This document shows positions 54,375 through 63,169 of a DNA stretch of 64,000 nucleotides, one piece after another. The notes under the pieces were generated by a model. It was not told where the DNA came from. It did not search any database and was given only the letters and a program-made list of their open reading frames with translations. The translations under genes were made by a program, and so were the position numbers. Numbering within the stretch: the stretch's first letter is position 1; every line of letters starts with the position of its first letter. Source of the stretch: a virus; IMG/VR virus record IMGVR_UViG_3300025849_003059, positions 19,473 to 83,472 of that record, one strand, 5' to 3'.

Positions 54375-54563
54375 TTATAATTTTACGGTAGATGAATAAG
54401 GAGTTTGGTTTAACTTACCACCTCTTGCTGCTGCTAGAGCCTTTTCATCTTTTGATAGTTTCTTTAAATCAAAATCTCCTGCTGATATTGGAGTTTTATC
54501 TTTTCCTTTATCTGCAAGTTTTGCAAATTCTGATTTGTCGTACAAGTCTTTAATTGAAGCCAT
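54375..54563 (-). CDS. Small phage protein of the virion module, 62 residues
   Basis: The product begins MASIKDLYDKSEFAKLAD and has a central GDFDLKKLSKDEKALAAARGG and a basic, Ser/Thr-rich end. No cysteines, membrane segments or known motif are visible. It has its own expression signals: a TATATTTATATA-type box at 54583-54594 about 20 bases before the ATG at 54563, and AAAGGAAA as ribosome site. The strong signals argue for a real, possibly abundant, gene. Its place just after two structural proteins suggests a virion component, but this is inference only. Confidence 0.65.
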   Translation of the reverse strand: MASIKDLYDKSEFAKLADKGKDKTPISAGDFDLKKLSKDEKALAAARGGKLNQTPYSSTVKL

Positions 54564-54582
54564 AGTTTGTTTTCCTTTGTAT

Positions 54583-54594
54583 TATATAAATATG
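54583..54594 (-). promoter_or_regulatory. Late-type promoter box CATATTTATATA upstream of the 62-residue gene
   Basis: One mismatch to consensus, about 20 bases before the start, followed by AAAGGAAA. Confidence 0.6.
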
Positions 54595-55890
54595 TTATAA
54601 ATCAATTCTAACGATAAAATTGAGTGCCATATCTGGATAATTTTTTATTGGTTTAGGTAACTTTGCCACTGCTACCATGTTATTGTTATCATCATACAAC
54701 CCTATTGTTGATACGAATGTTGTTAAATATGAACCAGTCGGGTCTGTTATTGTCTTTGAATAGTAATCATCCCATGAACCTGTTATTGAACCAGTAGTTC
54801 CATAGTATTCTTCTTTTCTACTAATATCTGTTATTTCTTTTATTTTTCTTGCCCCTCCTGGTCTAACATTGAAAATCTCAGTTGTTTCAAAATCATATGA
54901 ACCACTTAGAGTTACATTTACCGCAGATGGGTTTTGTGAATAATTAAATTCGCAATCTTTTACAGAACAAAGAACTTCCAATTCATTTAATGTTTTAGTA
55001 GAACGATATTGTAAATCATATGTTGTAACATCTTCTAAACTAACATCATTGTGAACATCGTGTGTGGTAATTGCTATTAAACCATCTTGATATAATACAT
55101 TACCATACTGTAATGGTTTTAATGGTGAACCTAAGAAATTTAAAGGTTCTGTAAAATGTATTGTACCTTGTGTTCTAATATCAGATGAACCTGAAATATA
55201 TTCTCCACCAATATCGTTTGTAAACATATCCCATCGTTCAAGTGTATGAATATCAGTATCACCTTCTAATGTTAATGTCATTGTAGGATTCATTAAATCC
55301 AACCCATAACTAAGTTTTACAGATTCAGTTACAAGTGTATCCGATACCTTAAGATATACTCCTTTATCTAAATCTCCATTATTACTTAATGAACCAGTTC
55401 CAAATGAACCAAAATCTGCATCTAAAAATTGATATTTTTTTCGTTCACCTACAAGATTTCCAAATCCATCATCATAAATTAAAGAACCAGAGTTTAATTG
55501 GTCTGAATAAAGCTTTACTGAACCTGGTTTTATCCCTTCACCCACTCTACTTTGAGTTATTGGTATTAAGAAAAGAGTTTCATCGATTCTTCTTTCATTT
55601 GAAAAATCTCCCATATCTGTTACCATACCAAACATATTTATTAAACCATTATCGGTAAAATACTTGTGTTTAATAGATTGATACATTGGGTATTTATGGA
55701 AAGAATCATTAATAGAACCACTTATAGTTCTATCAAATGAACTACTATCAAATTGTCCACTACCTGTATGATATACAGAACTCTTATCATATATCTTTAA
55801 TACAGGATAATCTGCATGAGTTGCAGCAAATCTTTTATAAACTTTAAATTGTCTATTAGATACGTTTGATTTTGGTATGTTCTTTAGCAT
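54595..55890 (-). CDS. Virion structural protein, probable tail/baseplate, C-terminal domain shared with neighbour
   Basis: The 431-residue product is beta-rich with many SGS/GSL motifs typical of phage fibres and baseplate proteins. Its last 75 residues (EFNYSQNPSA ... STIGLYDDNNNMVAVAKL and FIVRIDL) match the end of the 55967-57202 product (EFNFSNNPTF ... TSIGLYNDANEMLAVAKT and IKVKLDF), so the two share a terminal domain. A cysteine pair in CSVKDCEF precedes that domain. The ATG at 55890 has GAGGAG seven bases upstream and a box at 55904-55915. A terminator just upstream separates it from the previous gene. Confidence 0.75.
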   Translation of the reverse strand: MLKNIPKSNVSNRQFKVYKRFAATHADYPVLKIYDKSSVYHTGSGQFDSSSFDRTISGSINDSFHKYPMYQSIKHKYFTDNGLINMFGMVTDMGDFSNERRIDETLFLIPITQSRVGEGIKPGSVKLYSDQLNSGSLIYDDGFGNLVGERKKYQFLDADFGSFGTGSLSNNGDLDKGVYLKVSDTLVTESVKLSYGLDLMNPTMTLTLEGDTDIHTLERWDMFTNDIGGEYISGSSDIRTQGTIHFTEPLNFLGSPLKPLQYGNVLYQDGLIAITTHDVHNDVSLEDVTTYDLQYRSTKTLNELEVLCSVKDCEFNYSQNPSAVNVTLSGSYDFETTEIFNVRPGGARKIKEITDISRKEEYYGTTGSITGSWDDYYSKTITDPTGSYLTTFVSTIGLYDDNNNMVAVAKLPKPIKNYPDMALNFIVRIDL

Positions 55891-55903
55891 ATATTTACTC
55901 CTC

Positions 55904-55915
55904 TATATAAATATA
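55904..55915 (-). promoter_or_regulatory. Late-type promoter box TATATTTATATA upstream of the 54595-55890 gene
   Basis: Exact copy directly after the intrinsic terminator of the previous unit and immediately before GAGGAG. Confidence 0.7.
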
Positions 55916-55920
55916 TCGAA

Positions 55921-55948
55921 ACAAAAAACCCCACTCACGGTGGGGTTT
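55921..55948 (-). terminator. Intrinsic terminator after the 55967-57202 gene
   Basis: On the coding strand an eight-pair stem (AACCCCAC/GTGGGGTT) with a five-base loop is followed by a run of T, the classic rho-independent form. It lies about 20 bases after the stop and just before a late-type box, so it insulates two virion units. It is the only convincing terminator I find in the window. Confidence 0.88.
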
Positions 55949-55966
55949 ATTAGAGGTTAAGTTATT

Positions 55967-57202
55967 TTAAAAATCAAGTTTAACTTTTATAAGTACTTCT
56001 TTATCAAATGATTTTTCAATAGGTTGTGAAGTTTTAGCCACTGCTAACATTTCGTTAGCATCGTTATAAAGTCCAATTGATGTTATGTAAGTTCTAGGGT
56101 CTTTTTCAAATGATGATTCTCTAAAAGTACCATCTGAACCGCTTACAAACGTTGGGTTATTTGAAAAGTTAAATTCTCTGTTCTGTGCTCTTACAAAGTA
56201 GTGAGATGTAGAAAGATTTTCTACTCTTCTTGCTTGGAAATCACCACCACGTTCTAACATATGATGTATTAAGTATTGGTTCTTTCCTTCATAATCAAAT
56301 CCTTTGTAAAGTGATGCAAGTTCGTTTGAACCACTGTCAACACTTAAACCAACTTCAGCCATAATAGCTGATGGGTTAAGTACTATTAAACCTTGGTCTG
56401 GATAAAACTTACCATATCCTTGTCCTTCTGCAGCTGATGCACTTGAGTAAAGTTGTTTTATTGTTGCTGGGTTCTCTGTTCCTAAGTTAAGTGAACCACT
56501 TGCAATATTAAACACTCTTCCCGCTTTTCCTACGGTATCTGAGAATTTCTTACCACTATCATCAATATATCTAAAAGTACCATTAGAACCACTTAAAATG
56601 AATTCTAAGTTACCAGGGTCAACTGATTCTTTATAGCGGGCACGTGCTATGTTGATAACAAAAATATCATCTGAATCTATTGAAGTACCTGAAGCAGATG
56701 CAAATGAGAATAACTCATCATCTTGTTCTAGTAGTATTTGTCTATATTGAGCGTAAGTTGCTTTGGATGCTTGGGTAGATGTATCATCATTTCCTAATGA
56801 AGTTGAACCACTACCATATTTGTTACCAAATGCTACTGCGTATTGTACTTCTGCAGATGCATCAGTACCAGGGTCTGTTGAATATACATTTAAATAATAT
56901 TCTGTTGAAGCTGCAGTTTGTGCTGATGAAGTAAAGAAATTAGATAGAGAACCAGTATCACCAGTCCAAAGACCAGTTGTTACAGTTTCTACTTTTCCTT
57001 GTACAGTATCAAACTCTCCAAATCTTTTATAGATTCCAGTCGAAAGGTTTCCACCTTGTGCTGCAACTTTATCACCACCACTTAAATATTGGTTGATGAT
57101 TTCCGATAATTGTTCAGAAGTAACGTTACCATTCTGAGAAGATAGATATGCTGCTAAATCAGATGATAGATTTACTCCTGCTTGTCCTGTTATTTGTGCC
57201 AT
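55967..57202 (-). CDS. Virion structural protein, probable tail/baseplate, paralogous C-terminal domain
   Basis: The 411-residue product starts MAQITGQAGVNLSSDLAAYLSSQNGNVTSEQLSEIIN (helical) and continues with beta-rich, SGS-containing segments: TGDTGSLSNFFTSSAQTAAS near 80, then VQYAVAFGNKYGSGSTSLG and RQILLEQDDELFSFASASG. Its C-terminal domain is the counterpart of that in the following gene (REFNFSNNPTF, SIGLYNDANEMLAVAKT). It follows the 209-residue gene by 17 bases with no box of its own, so it is co-transcribed with it. A strong intrinsic terminator follows its stop. Structural role inferred from composition, duplication and location. Confidence 0.75.
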   Translation of the reverse strand: MAQITGQAGVNLSSDLAAYLSSQNGNVTSEQLSEIINQYLSGGDKVAAQGGNLSTGIYKRFGEFDTVQGKVETVTTGLWTGDTGSLSNFFTSSAQTAASTEYYLNVYSTDPGTDASAEVQYAVAFGNKYGSGSTSLGNDDTSTQASKATYAQYRQILLEQDDELFSFASASGTSIDSDDIFVINIARARYKESVDPGNLEFILSGSNGTFRYIDDSGKKFSDTVGKAGRVFNIASGSLNLGTENPATIKQLYSSASAAEGQGYGKFYPDQGLIVLNPSAIMAEVGLSVDSGSNELASLYKGFDYEGKNQYLIHHMLERGGDFQARRVENLSTSHYFVRAQNREFNFSNNPTFVSGSDGTFRESSFEKDPRTYITSIGLYNDANEMLAVAKTSQPIEKSFDKEVLIKVKLDF

Positions 57203-57219
57203 CTTTTATAGTTCCTTAA

Positions 57220-57849
57220 TTATTTTGGCTGTACATATGTAACTGTTACTGGAATAGTTTGTGAACCACCAGTTTCATTACCATATACAGTAATCGTTGT
57301 TTTAATAGTTGCTGTAATATTTGGATTAGCAATAAATGTAAATGATAATCCAGTTTCAATTGCAGCAGTTGTAGTAATTTCATCACCAAGTGCTAGAGGA
57401 ATTGTACCTGAAGTTGCTGCTAAACCTTGTCCTACAATAGAACCTGCATTCTTGTTTGAAAGAATAATAGTATATCCACTTTGTGAATTACCAGCTGGTG
57501 AAGTTGTTGGAGTAAGAGATACTTGACCTGAATTCTGATTTACAGAAACCGAAGGAATACCAAATTCTACTTTTGGAATTTTCTTTGTACCCTTTGGTAA
57601 AGTTACCAATTTATATTTTAATGCCTGAGTTTCATCTGGTGAAGCCTCAGTAATTGGGATTGCTTTAATTGCTGCATCATAATAAGCACTACCCTTTGGA
57701 TGTGCCGGTTCGTATAATGAGTAATCTATCTCATCATCACCTAATGCGAATTTTGTGATGTTTAATCCACCACCGTTTGCTAGTAGTTCTCTACCCTTTC
57801 TTGTAAGGATAGCATCTACTGTAATTTCTGCGTTATCTAAATATGCCAT
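57220..57849 (-). CDS. Phage structural protein of tail/baseplate region
   Basis: The 209-residue product begins MAYLDNAEITVDAILTRKGRELLA, an opening I associate with tail-region proteins of marine myoviruses, and continues with LNITKFALGDDEIDYSLY. Later segments include LKYKLVTLPKGTKKIP, a beta-rich GQVSLTPTTSPAGNS, and a C-terminal GGSQTIPVTVTYV end like an Ig-type fold. No catalytic motif is present. The ATG at 57849 has AGAGGAAC nearby and a TATATTTATATA box at 57873-57884. It leads a two-gene unit with 55967-57202. Structural assignment is by resemblance and context. Confidence 0.7.
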   Translation of the reverse strand: MAYLDNAEITVDAILTRKGRELLANGGGLNITKFALGDDEIDYSLYEPAHPKGSAYYDAAIKAIPITEASPDETQALKYKLVTLPKGTKKIPKVEFGIPSVSVNQNSGQVSLTPTTSPAGNSQSGYTIILSNKNAGSIVGQGLAATSGTIPLALGDEITTTAAIETGLSFTFIANPNITATIKTTITVYGNETGGSQTIPVTVTYVQPK

Positions 57850-57872
57850 AATTGTTCCTCTATGTTATTCAA

Positions 57873-57884
57873 TATATAAATATA
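57873..57884 (-). promoter_or_regulatory. Late-type promoter box TATATTTATATA upstream of the 57220-57849 gene
   Basis: Exact copy in the gap after the 1725-residue protein gene, about 25 bases before the start. Confidence 0.65.
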
Positions 57885-57906
57885 ACTATTTTTAAAATTA
57901 TTGTTT

Positions 57907-60900
57907 TTATTTCTTATCAACCTCTAAAATTGGTTCACCTTTTCCTCTTGCTGTATCAGAAACTTTAAGAATATTAGGATTCGTACAGAAAGTTTCTACA
58001 GGTGAACGACCATCTAAAGTTGTTCTTGATGTTTGTATTGAAGGAGATTTAAATCCTCTTTTACCATATTTATCACCTAAGTTTGAACCTGGTAATCTTC
58101 CACCATTTGAATTAGCTGCAACAGCAGATAAAATATTATCTCCACTTGGTGCAGGGTCTCCTATTTCATTAAACACTACTATTTTTCTTGTTTTAGTAAC
58201 ATCAACCAATCTATATAGTGGTTCTTTGAACCATCTTTTACCATCGGCAGTTTTCTGACCAGTACCAGGAATTGCTTGTCTTTCCTTTTCTGTATATTGT
58301 TCAGTTACAATCCAAACTTGTTTTCTTTCTTTTATCAATCTTCCATTACCATCTAAACGAGTAATATTTGCAACTCCATTTCTAGCAAGAATTCCAGCAA
58401 GACCATTTCTAAGATTTCTTGGGTCTATACCAATTTGTGATTGACCACCTCGAACATCAAACTGTCTTAATAACTGTTGAATTTTAAGTGTATCTGTAAT
58501 TCTACCATCTTGTAAATCAACAGAAGATACAAATGTTGGTCCAACACTTCTTAAAATACCATTATACTGACTTCTATTAAATGTAAATCTTGGAGTAAAT
58601 CTTCTTAAAATACCAGGATTTATTCTTCTTGCATCAGTTTTAAACTTAAATCTATCAAAAAGATTCACACGAGTATCTTGTCTTTTAATATTTTGTGGTC
58701 TGATTTTAACTGTATCTCTTAAATTAATCGTAGGTTGTTTAATTTTTGCAAGAACATCAATAGCAGTTGGTTTTTTATGCTCTACTTTACTTCTTTCAAG
58801 TATATGTGGTTCAATTAATAATCCACTTGATGTAATTGCTCTAGCAGGAACAAGTGTTTCTAGTGTTTCAAACAAGGATTGGTCTATATATCTTACTAAT
58901 TGAATATATTCATAAAGATTTATTGTATATCTTTCAAAATAATAGTTTCTAAGTTTCTTTAATTCAGTATATTCGTGATTATATCTATCATTAGGGTCTC
59001 CAATATACTCATCTAATTCAAATTGTCCGATTGATTTAAGGATATCATTGTTAATCTCTTTAATTGGTGAGAAAAATAATCCTAATTTGTTAGAATCAAT
59101 TGGTGCAGTATCAAATGATTTTTTAGTTGAACGTTCTCTATAAGAAAGACTTAATCCATTTGTTATATTTTCTGTTGGTGATAGAGCCTCTTGTACTTCA
59201 AATCTAAATTTATTACCAACATTAAATCCACTTGAAGGAACATTTGCAGTTACAGTTCTTTCATATGTTGTATAATGATATGGATAAGTACTATTACTAT
59301 CAAAGTTTGATGCAGTTACAAAATCAACGTCATATGTTTCGTTAATTGAAACATTTTTAATAGAAGTATCTGCATTTCTATCTTTTGGATATTCAAAATC
59401 TAAACGAAGAATTAAATCTTCGGTAGAAGATGAATGATGATTTCCATCAATTGCATCTGGCATTAAAGTATGGTTATCAATTCTTGATTCTGATAATGCG
59501 GTTGTCCAATATCTAAATTCATCAACTGAACCTGTAAATGTAGAACCACCGATTGTTAATTGGTTATCCAATTCCCAAGATGAAGTAGGTACATTATTAA
59601 TTGACATTGATACTGCATTTCTAATTCGTTCATTAAAAGCTTCTTTTGCAAATACTTCAAACGAACCAGTTCCAAGATGTTGTACTACAATCTGAGTATA
59701 TTCTTCATTAAAGAATGGCATTAGTTCAGATGATTGCGATAATATTGTAGAACCACTTAAATATTGGAATTCTACTTTACCTTGAGTACCAGTGCCAGGA
59801 TAGACAACACCAACATTCCACCCACTTGATGATATAAATGTTTGAGTTTGTCTTTCTTCTGTATTCAATCGAATTTCAACTGAATTTGGATGGTCTACTG
59901 TTTCTGTATATTCTTTCCATGGAATCAATATAGATTCAGAACCACTTATGTTTATTGCAGCAGTTCTATCTTCAAATGAATACTTAGTTACACCACCATC
60001 TCCATTTCTTGGTCCACCAAACTCCATTATAGTTAACATTGATGAAGGAACTCCATAACAAGCAAGTGCTGCTTTTACTGCTCTACTTGAACCTTTGTGT
60101 TTCATCAAGTAAGGTAAGTTATTTAGTAATCTTCTCCAAACTTCGTTCTGTCTATCCTTACCCGTCATTGAGTTTACAGAAGTACCATCTTCTGTTGTAC
60201 CAAATGCATATTGCCAAAGTGCCTGTGCGTTAGCACCCATTTTAGCATCCCATCCAAGAGATTTTAACATTTGAGATAGTAATCCATCCCTTATACCACT
60301 TGAATATTTGTGTTCTAAATTTTTCTTTTCTGCTATTGATTTTGTATAAGACCAAAGAACATCAAAATGATGACCCATCATATTAAAGAATGTGATAAAC
60401 TCAGGTCCTTCTTGGTCATCAATTACATGCTGTGGTAAATTATTTACTAAGAAATCTTTATTATAATAATCATAATTTTGTGCTGAATCTATAATACCAC
60501 TATACCAATTTACCGCATCATTAGATGTAGATGCAGATATAGATGTTTGTCCTGCACCGGGATAAGTTAATCCATCTATTGATGAACTTGTATATAAGAA
60601 AGATTCAAACCCATCTAAATTATCAATTAGTTTTTGTTTTGATATTTTATTTGATTCTATTTCTTTTTGCATTCTTACTGAACCTGTATAGAATGAGCCT
60701 GATTGTAATTGTTCTACCTTTTCATCGTAGAATTCTAATAATTTTATTTTATATAAAAAGTTGTTTACTCGTTCTTCTGCAGAAGAGTATTTAACAAAAT
60801 TATCCCATCCCCAACTTGTAGTAGAATCTATAATAAGTGAACCACTAATTTCTTTGGAAGAACTTACATATTGTATATCAAGATTCTTTAAAGAAAATCC

Positions 60901-63084
60901 ACTACCACTTACAAATTGTGATAATAAAGATGTTGTAGTTGCAGAACCACTAGATACTAATTCATCATAAATTTGGAATCCAATATTTTCACCACAAACT
61001 CCTTGGCCAAAGTCTGGTCTTAATTCAATACAATCTTTTAATTCTTCATTAACAAGAGTTACCTGTTCAATAAGTGGAATTGATTGTATTTTAGATACCC
61101 AAATCTGTTCATTCGGTTGAACACTTCTTGGAAGTGGTTCGTACATTTTGAATACCAAAGTTTCTTCTTCGTTTGTTTTTTTACGAACGATTTGGTCTAC
61201 ATACTCACCTTCATCATTTTCAACCTTTTGAATTACATCTTCATATTGAGAAAATTCTTCATAATCAGTACACCATGTTGCGATAAGTTTATTATCCCCA
61301 TCACCAAAGTGCATTAAATGAGTTAAAAATTTAGAGTTATCTTGTGCAAGAGCTGATGAGTCAAAGTTTTCACATATGGCATCTGAAATATCTCTCATTA
61401 CCTCAGGTCTACGAAGTAATATATCACCTTTATCAAATGCAATTTTAATTGATTCTGTTATTCCTTTAGTTAATTCATCACCTTCTTCATTGTAAGGAAT
61501 AAAATATAAATCAAAATAAACATATCCTGCTACATCTTGTAATGATTCTCCAGCTTGTTTTAATATCTTACCAATATTAAATTGTTGAGAACCTATAGCA
61601 GGTCCACCTTTTAATATTCGTGTAGTATTTGATACCTTTCCAATAAAAACATCAATATAGTTTGTATTTACCGATTCCCAATTTACACCAAAATCAATAT
61701 TATATCCCTTGTAATCTTCACCAAGGATAGTTTCAGGAAATTCAATTCTTGTAATATCCGGTCCTGGTAGGAAATCTTTTTGAATTACGTTTATTGCTAC
61801 TGCTTTTGCTTCACCAGTACCATTAATATTAGAATCTGGTTGTAACCAAACTTGATATGCACCCGGGCCGTTGAAATCACTTTCTTTTAAAACTAATTTA
61901 GTATTGAAATTATTTTTTCTTACACCATTTTTTGTTCTAACATTTACCCAATCTGTATTACGAGTTGTAAATGGTACTTCAACTGATGTATTACCACCCT
62001 CTCCAATATTGAAAGTATAAAGTCCACCATCTGTTAATTCTAAACTTGGTTTTGTATATCCTGGAGCAGATTCACCCGATGTTCTTTTCTCAGTTACAAT
62101 ATATTTTTCATATCTGTATGTTGGACTAGCAGGTGGTTGTGGGTCTGCAGGGGGGTCTTTTGGAATTTCTCCTTTTGATACTGCAATTCTTAACTTGTAG
62201 TTTGATTTAGCAACTAATTTTCCAAATGTAAACTTTGGTGTATTTGTAGCTGCAACCTTTGTACCAGATGCATTATATAAAGTATATACATGATTATATG
62301 AACTATTACTAGTTGGGTTAACATCTAGTGTTTTTGGGTCTACATTAACTATATCAGTTTGACCGCTATCTTTAATTGTTGTAGTTTTACCACCAAGATT
62401 AACCGTTGCAGAAACTCCTGCTGGAAATTCATACTGCAGAGTAACTTTAACATCTTGTGATGGTGGGTCTGGTATAACAATTTCTTGTGGATAATTAAAT
62501 ACTAAATTTAAACCAGGTCTACTTGGTGATGCAGTTCCAACAACCCTACCATTTAATAAGGCTTGTACGTTATACTGATTACCATTAACCAATGTTTTTA
62601 GTGTATAAACTTCTTTTGCTTTTATAGAACTTTTTGCACCTATTTGTTTTGATGATAAAAAATCTTTTGCATTAGCAGAAAATATACCACCTGGAGCTGG
62701 TACAGATTGTCCACTATCAGTAAAGATAAATCCTTTTTTATGAGAAGGAACACTTTTTAGATTTATTTTTAATGGGAAATTTAATGGAGGTACAGGTGTA
62801 GGTGTAAAATCTGGTAGTGTTATTGTACCAAAACTATTTCCTATACCAATAACCTGTCCATCTTGAAGAGGTGTGATTTCTCCATATGTTAATCCCATGG
62901 ATTCTTTTACACCTTTTCGTATGGCATCTTTGTCTATATCTATCGTACCAAGACCAGAACCTAAACCAGAAAAATCTAAATTCATAAGACCTGTTAAATC
63001 TATCCAATCACCAATAGCTTCACTCCACAGCCAGCCATCGATGTTTTCGTTGGTATATGCTCCGGGTCTTGTTGGTTTTGCCAT
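57907..63084 (-). CDS. Very large virion protein (1725 residues), tail/baseplate with LamG-like domain
   Basis: The product starts MAKPTRPGAYTNENIDGWLW. The first 450 residues are Pro/Gly-rich beta segments. A middle part (about residues 700-1040) contains DQEGPEFITFFNMMGHHFDV and LSQMLKSLGWDAKMG, typical of a large baseplate or tail-hub protein. Residues about 1060-1210 form a LamG-like jelly roll (SVEIRLNTEERQTQTF, YTQIVVQHLGTGSFEVF, FTGSVDEFRYWTTALSES). The C-terminus is basic. It has its own box (63104-63115) and AGGAG site. The LamG module echoes the one inserted in the three GT7 enzymes of the modification operon. The exact virion position is unknown. Confidence 0.8.
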   Translation of the reverse strand: MAKPTRPGAYTNENIDGWLWSEAIGDWIDLTGLMNLDFSGLGSGLGTIDIDKDAIRKGVKESMGLTYGEITPLQDGQVIGIGNSFGTITLPDFTPTPVPPLNFPLKINLKSVPSHKKGFIFTDSGQSVPAPGGIFSANAKDFLSSKQIGAKSSIKAKEVYTLKTLVNGNQYNVQALLNGRVVGTASPSRPGLNLVFNYPQEIVIPDPPSQDVKVTLQYEFPAGVSATVNLGGKTTTIKDSGQTDIVNVDPKTLDVNPTSNSSYNHVYTLYNASGTKVAATNTPKFTFGKLVAKSNYKLRIAVSKGEIPKDPPADPQPPASPTYRYEKYIVTEKRTSGESAPGYTKPSLELTDGGLYTFNIGEGGNTSVEVPFTTRNTDWVNVRTKNGVRKNNFNTKLVLKESDFNGPGAYQVWLQPDSNINGTGEAKAVAINVIQKDFLPGPDITRIEFPETILGEDYKGYNIDFGVNWESVNTNYIDVFIGKVSNTTRILKGGPAIGSQQFNIGKILKQAGESLQDVAGYVYFDLYFIPYNEEGDELTKGITESIKIAFDKGDILLRRPEVMRDISDAICENFDSSALAQDNSKFLTHLMHFGDGDNKLIATWCTDYEEFSQYEDVIQKVENDEGEYVDQIVRKKTNEEETLVFKMYEPLPRSVQPNEQIWVSKIQSIPLIEQVTLVNEELKDCIELRPDFGQGVCGENIGFQIYDELVSSGSATTTSLLSQFVSGSGFSLKNLDIQYVSSSKEISGSLIIDSTTSWGWDNFVKYSSAEERVNNFLYKIKLLEFYDEKVEQLQSGSFYTGSVRMQKEIESNKISKQKLIDNLDGFESFLYTSSSIDGLTYPGAGQTSISASTSNDAVNWYSGIIDSAQNYDYYNKDFLVNNLPQHVIDDQEGPEFITFFNMMGHHFDVLWSYTKSIAEKKNLEHKYSSGIRDGLLSQMLKSLGWDAKMGANAQALWQYAFGTTEDGTSVNSMTGKDRQNEVWRRLLNNLPYLMKHKGSSRAVKAALACYGVPSSMLTIMEFGGPRNGDGGVTKYSFEDRTAAINISGSESILIPWKEYTETVDHPNSVEIRLNTEERQTQTFISSSGWNVGVVYPGTGTQGKVEFQYLSGSTILSQSSELMPFFNEEYTQIVVQHLGTGSFEVFAKEAFNERIRNAVSMSINNVPTSSWELDNQLTIGGSTFTGSVDEFRYWTTALSESRIDNHTLMPDAIDGNHHSSSTEDLILRLDFEYPKDRNADTSIKNVSINETYDVDFVTASNFDSNSTYPYHYTTYERTVTANVPSSGFNVGNKFRFEVQEALSPTENITNGLSLSYRERSTKKSFDTAPIDSNKLGLFFSPIKEINNDILKSIGQFELDEYIGDPNDRYNHEYTELKKLRNYYFERYTINLYEYIQLVRYIDQSLFETLETLVPARAITSSGLLIEPHILERSKVEHKKPTAIDVLAKIKQPTINLRDTVKIRPQNIKRQDTRVNLFDRFKFKTDARRINPGILRRFTPRFTFNRSQYNGILRSVGPTFVSSVDLQDGRITDTLKIQQLLRQFDVRGGQSQIGIDPRNLRNGLAGILARNGVANITRLDGNGRLIKERKQVWIVTEQYTEKERQAIPGTGQKTADGKRWFKEPLYRLVDVTKTRKIVVFNEIGDPAPSGDNILSAVAANSNGGRLPGSNLGDKYGKRGFKSPSIQTSRTTLDGRSPVETFCTNPNILKVSDTARGKGEPILEVDKK

Positions 63085-63103
63085 TATTTATCTCTCCTAT
63101 TAG

Positions 63104-63115
63104 TATATAAATATC
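63104..63115 (-). promoter_or_regulatory. Late-type promoter box GATATTTATATA upstream of the 1725-residue virion protein
   Basis: One mismatch to consensus, about 20 bases before the start, with AGGAG between. Confidence 0.65.
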
Positions 63116-63169
63116 TTATTCAATTATTTGTTGGAAGTATTATTTTATCTTTGGCTTAGAGTTGCTTGT

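Noticed and set aside
2151-63111. Reading TATAAATA on the plus strand as T4-type late promoters
   Set aside because: All but one downstream genes lie on the other strand, where the same sites read TATTTATA at a fitting distance. In the divergent region at 45808-45892 both readings remain possible.
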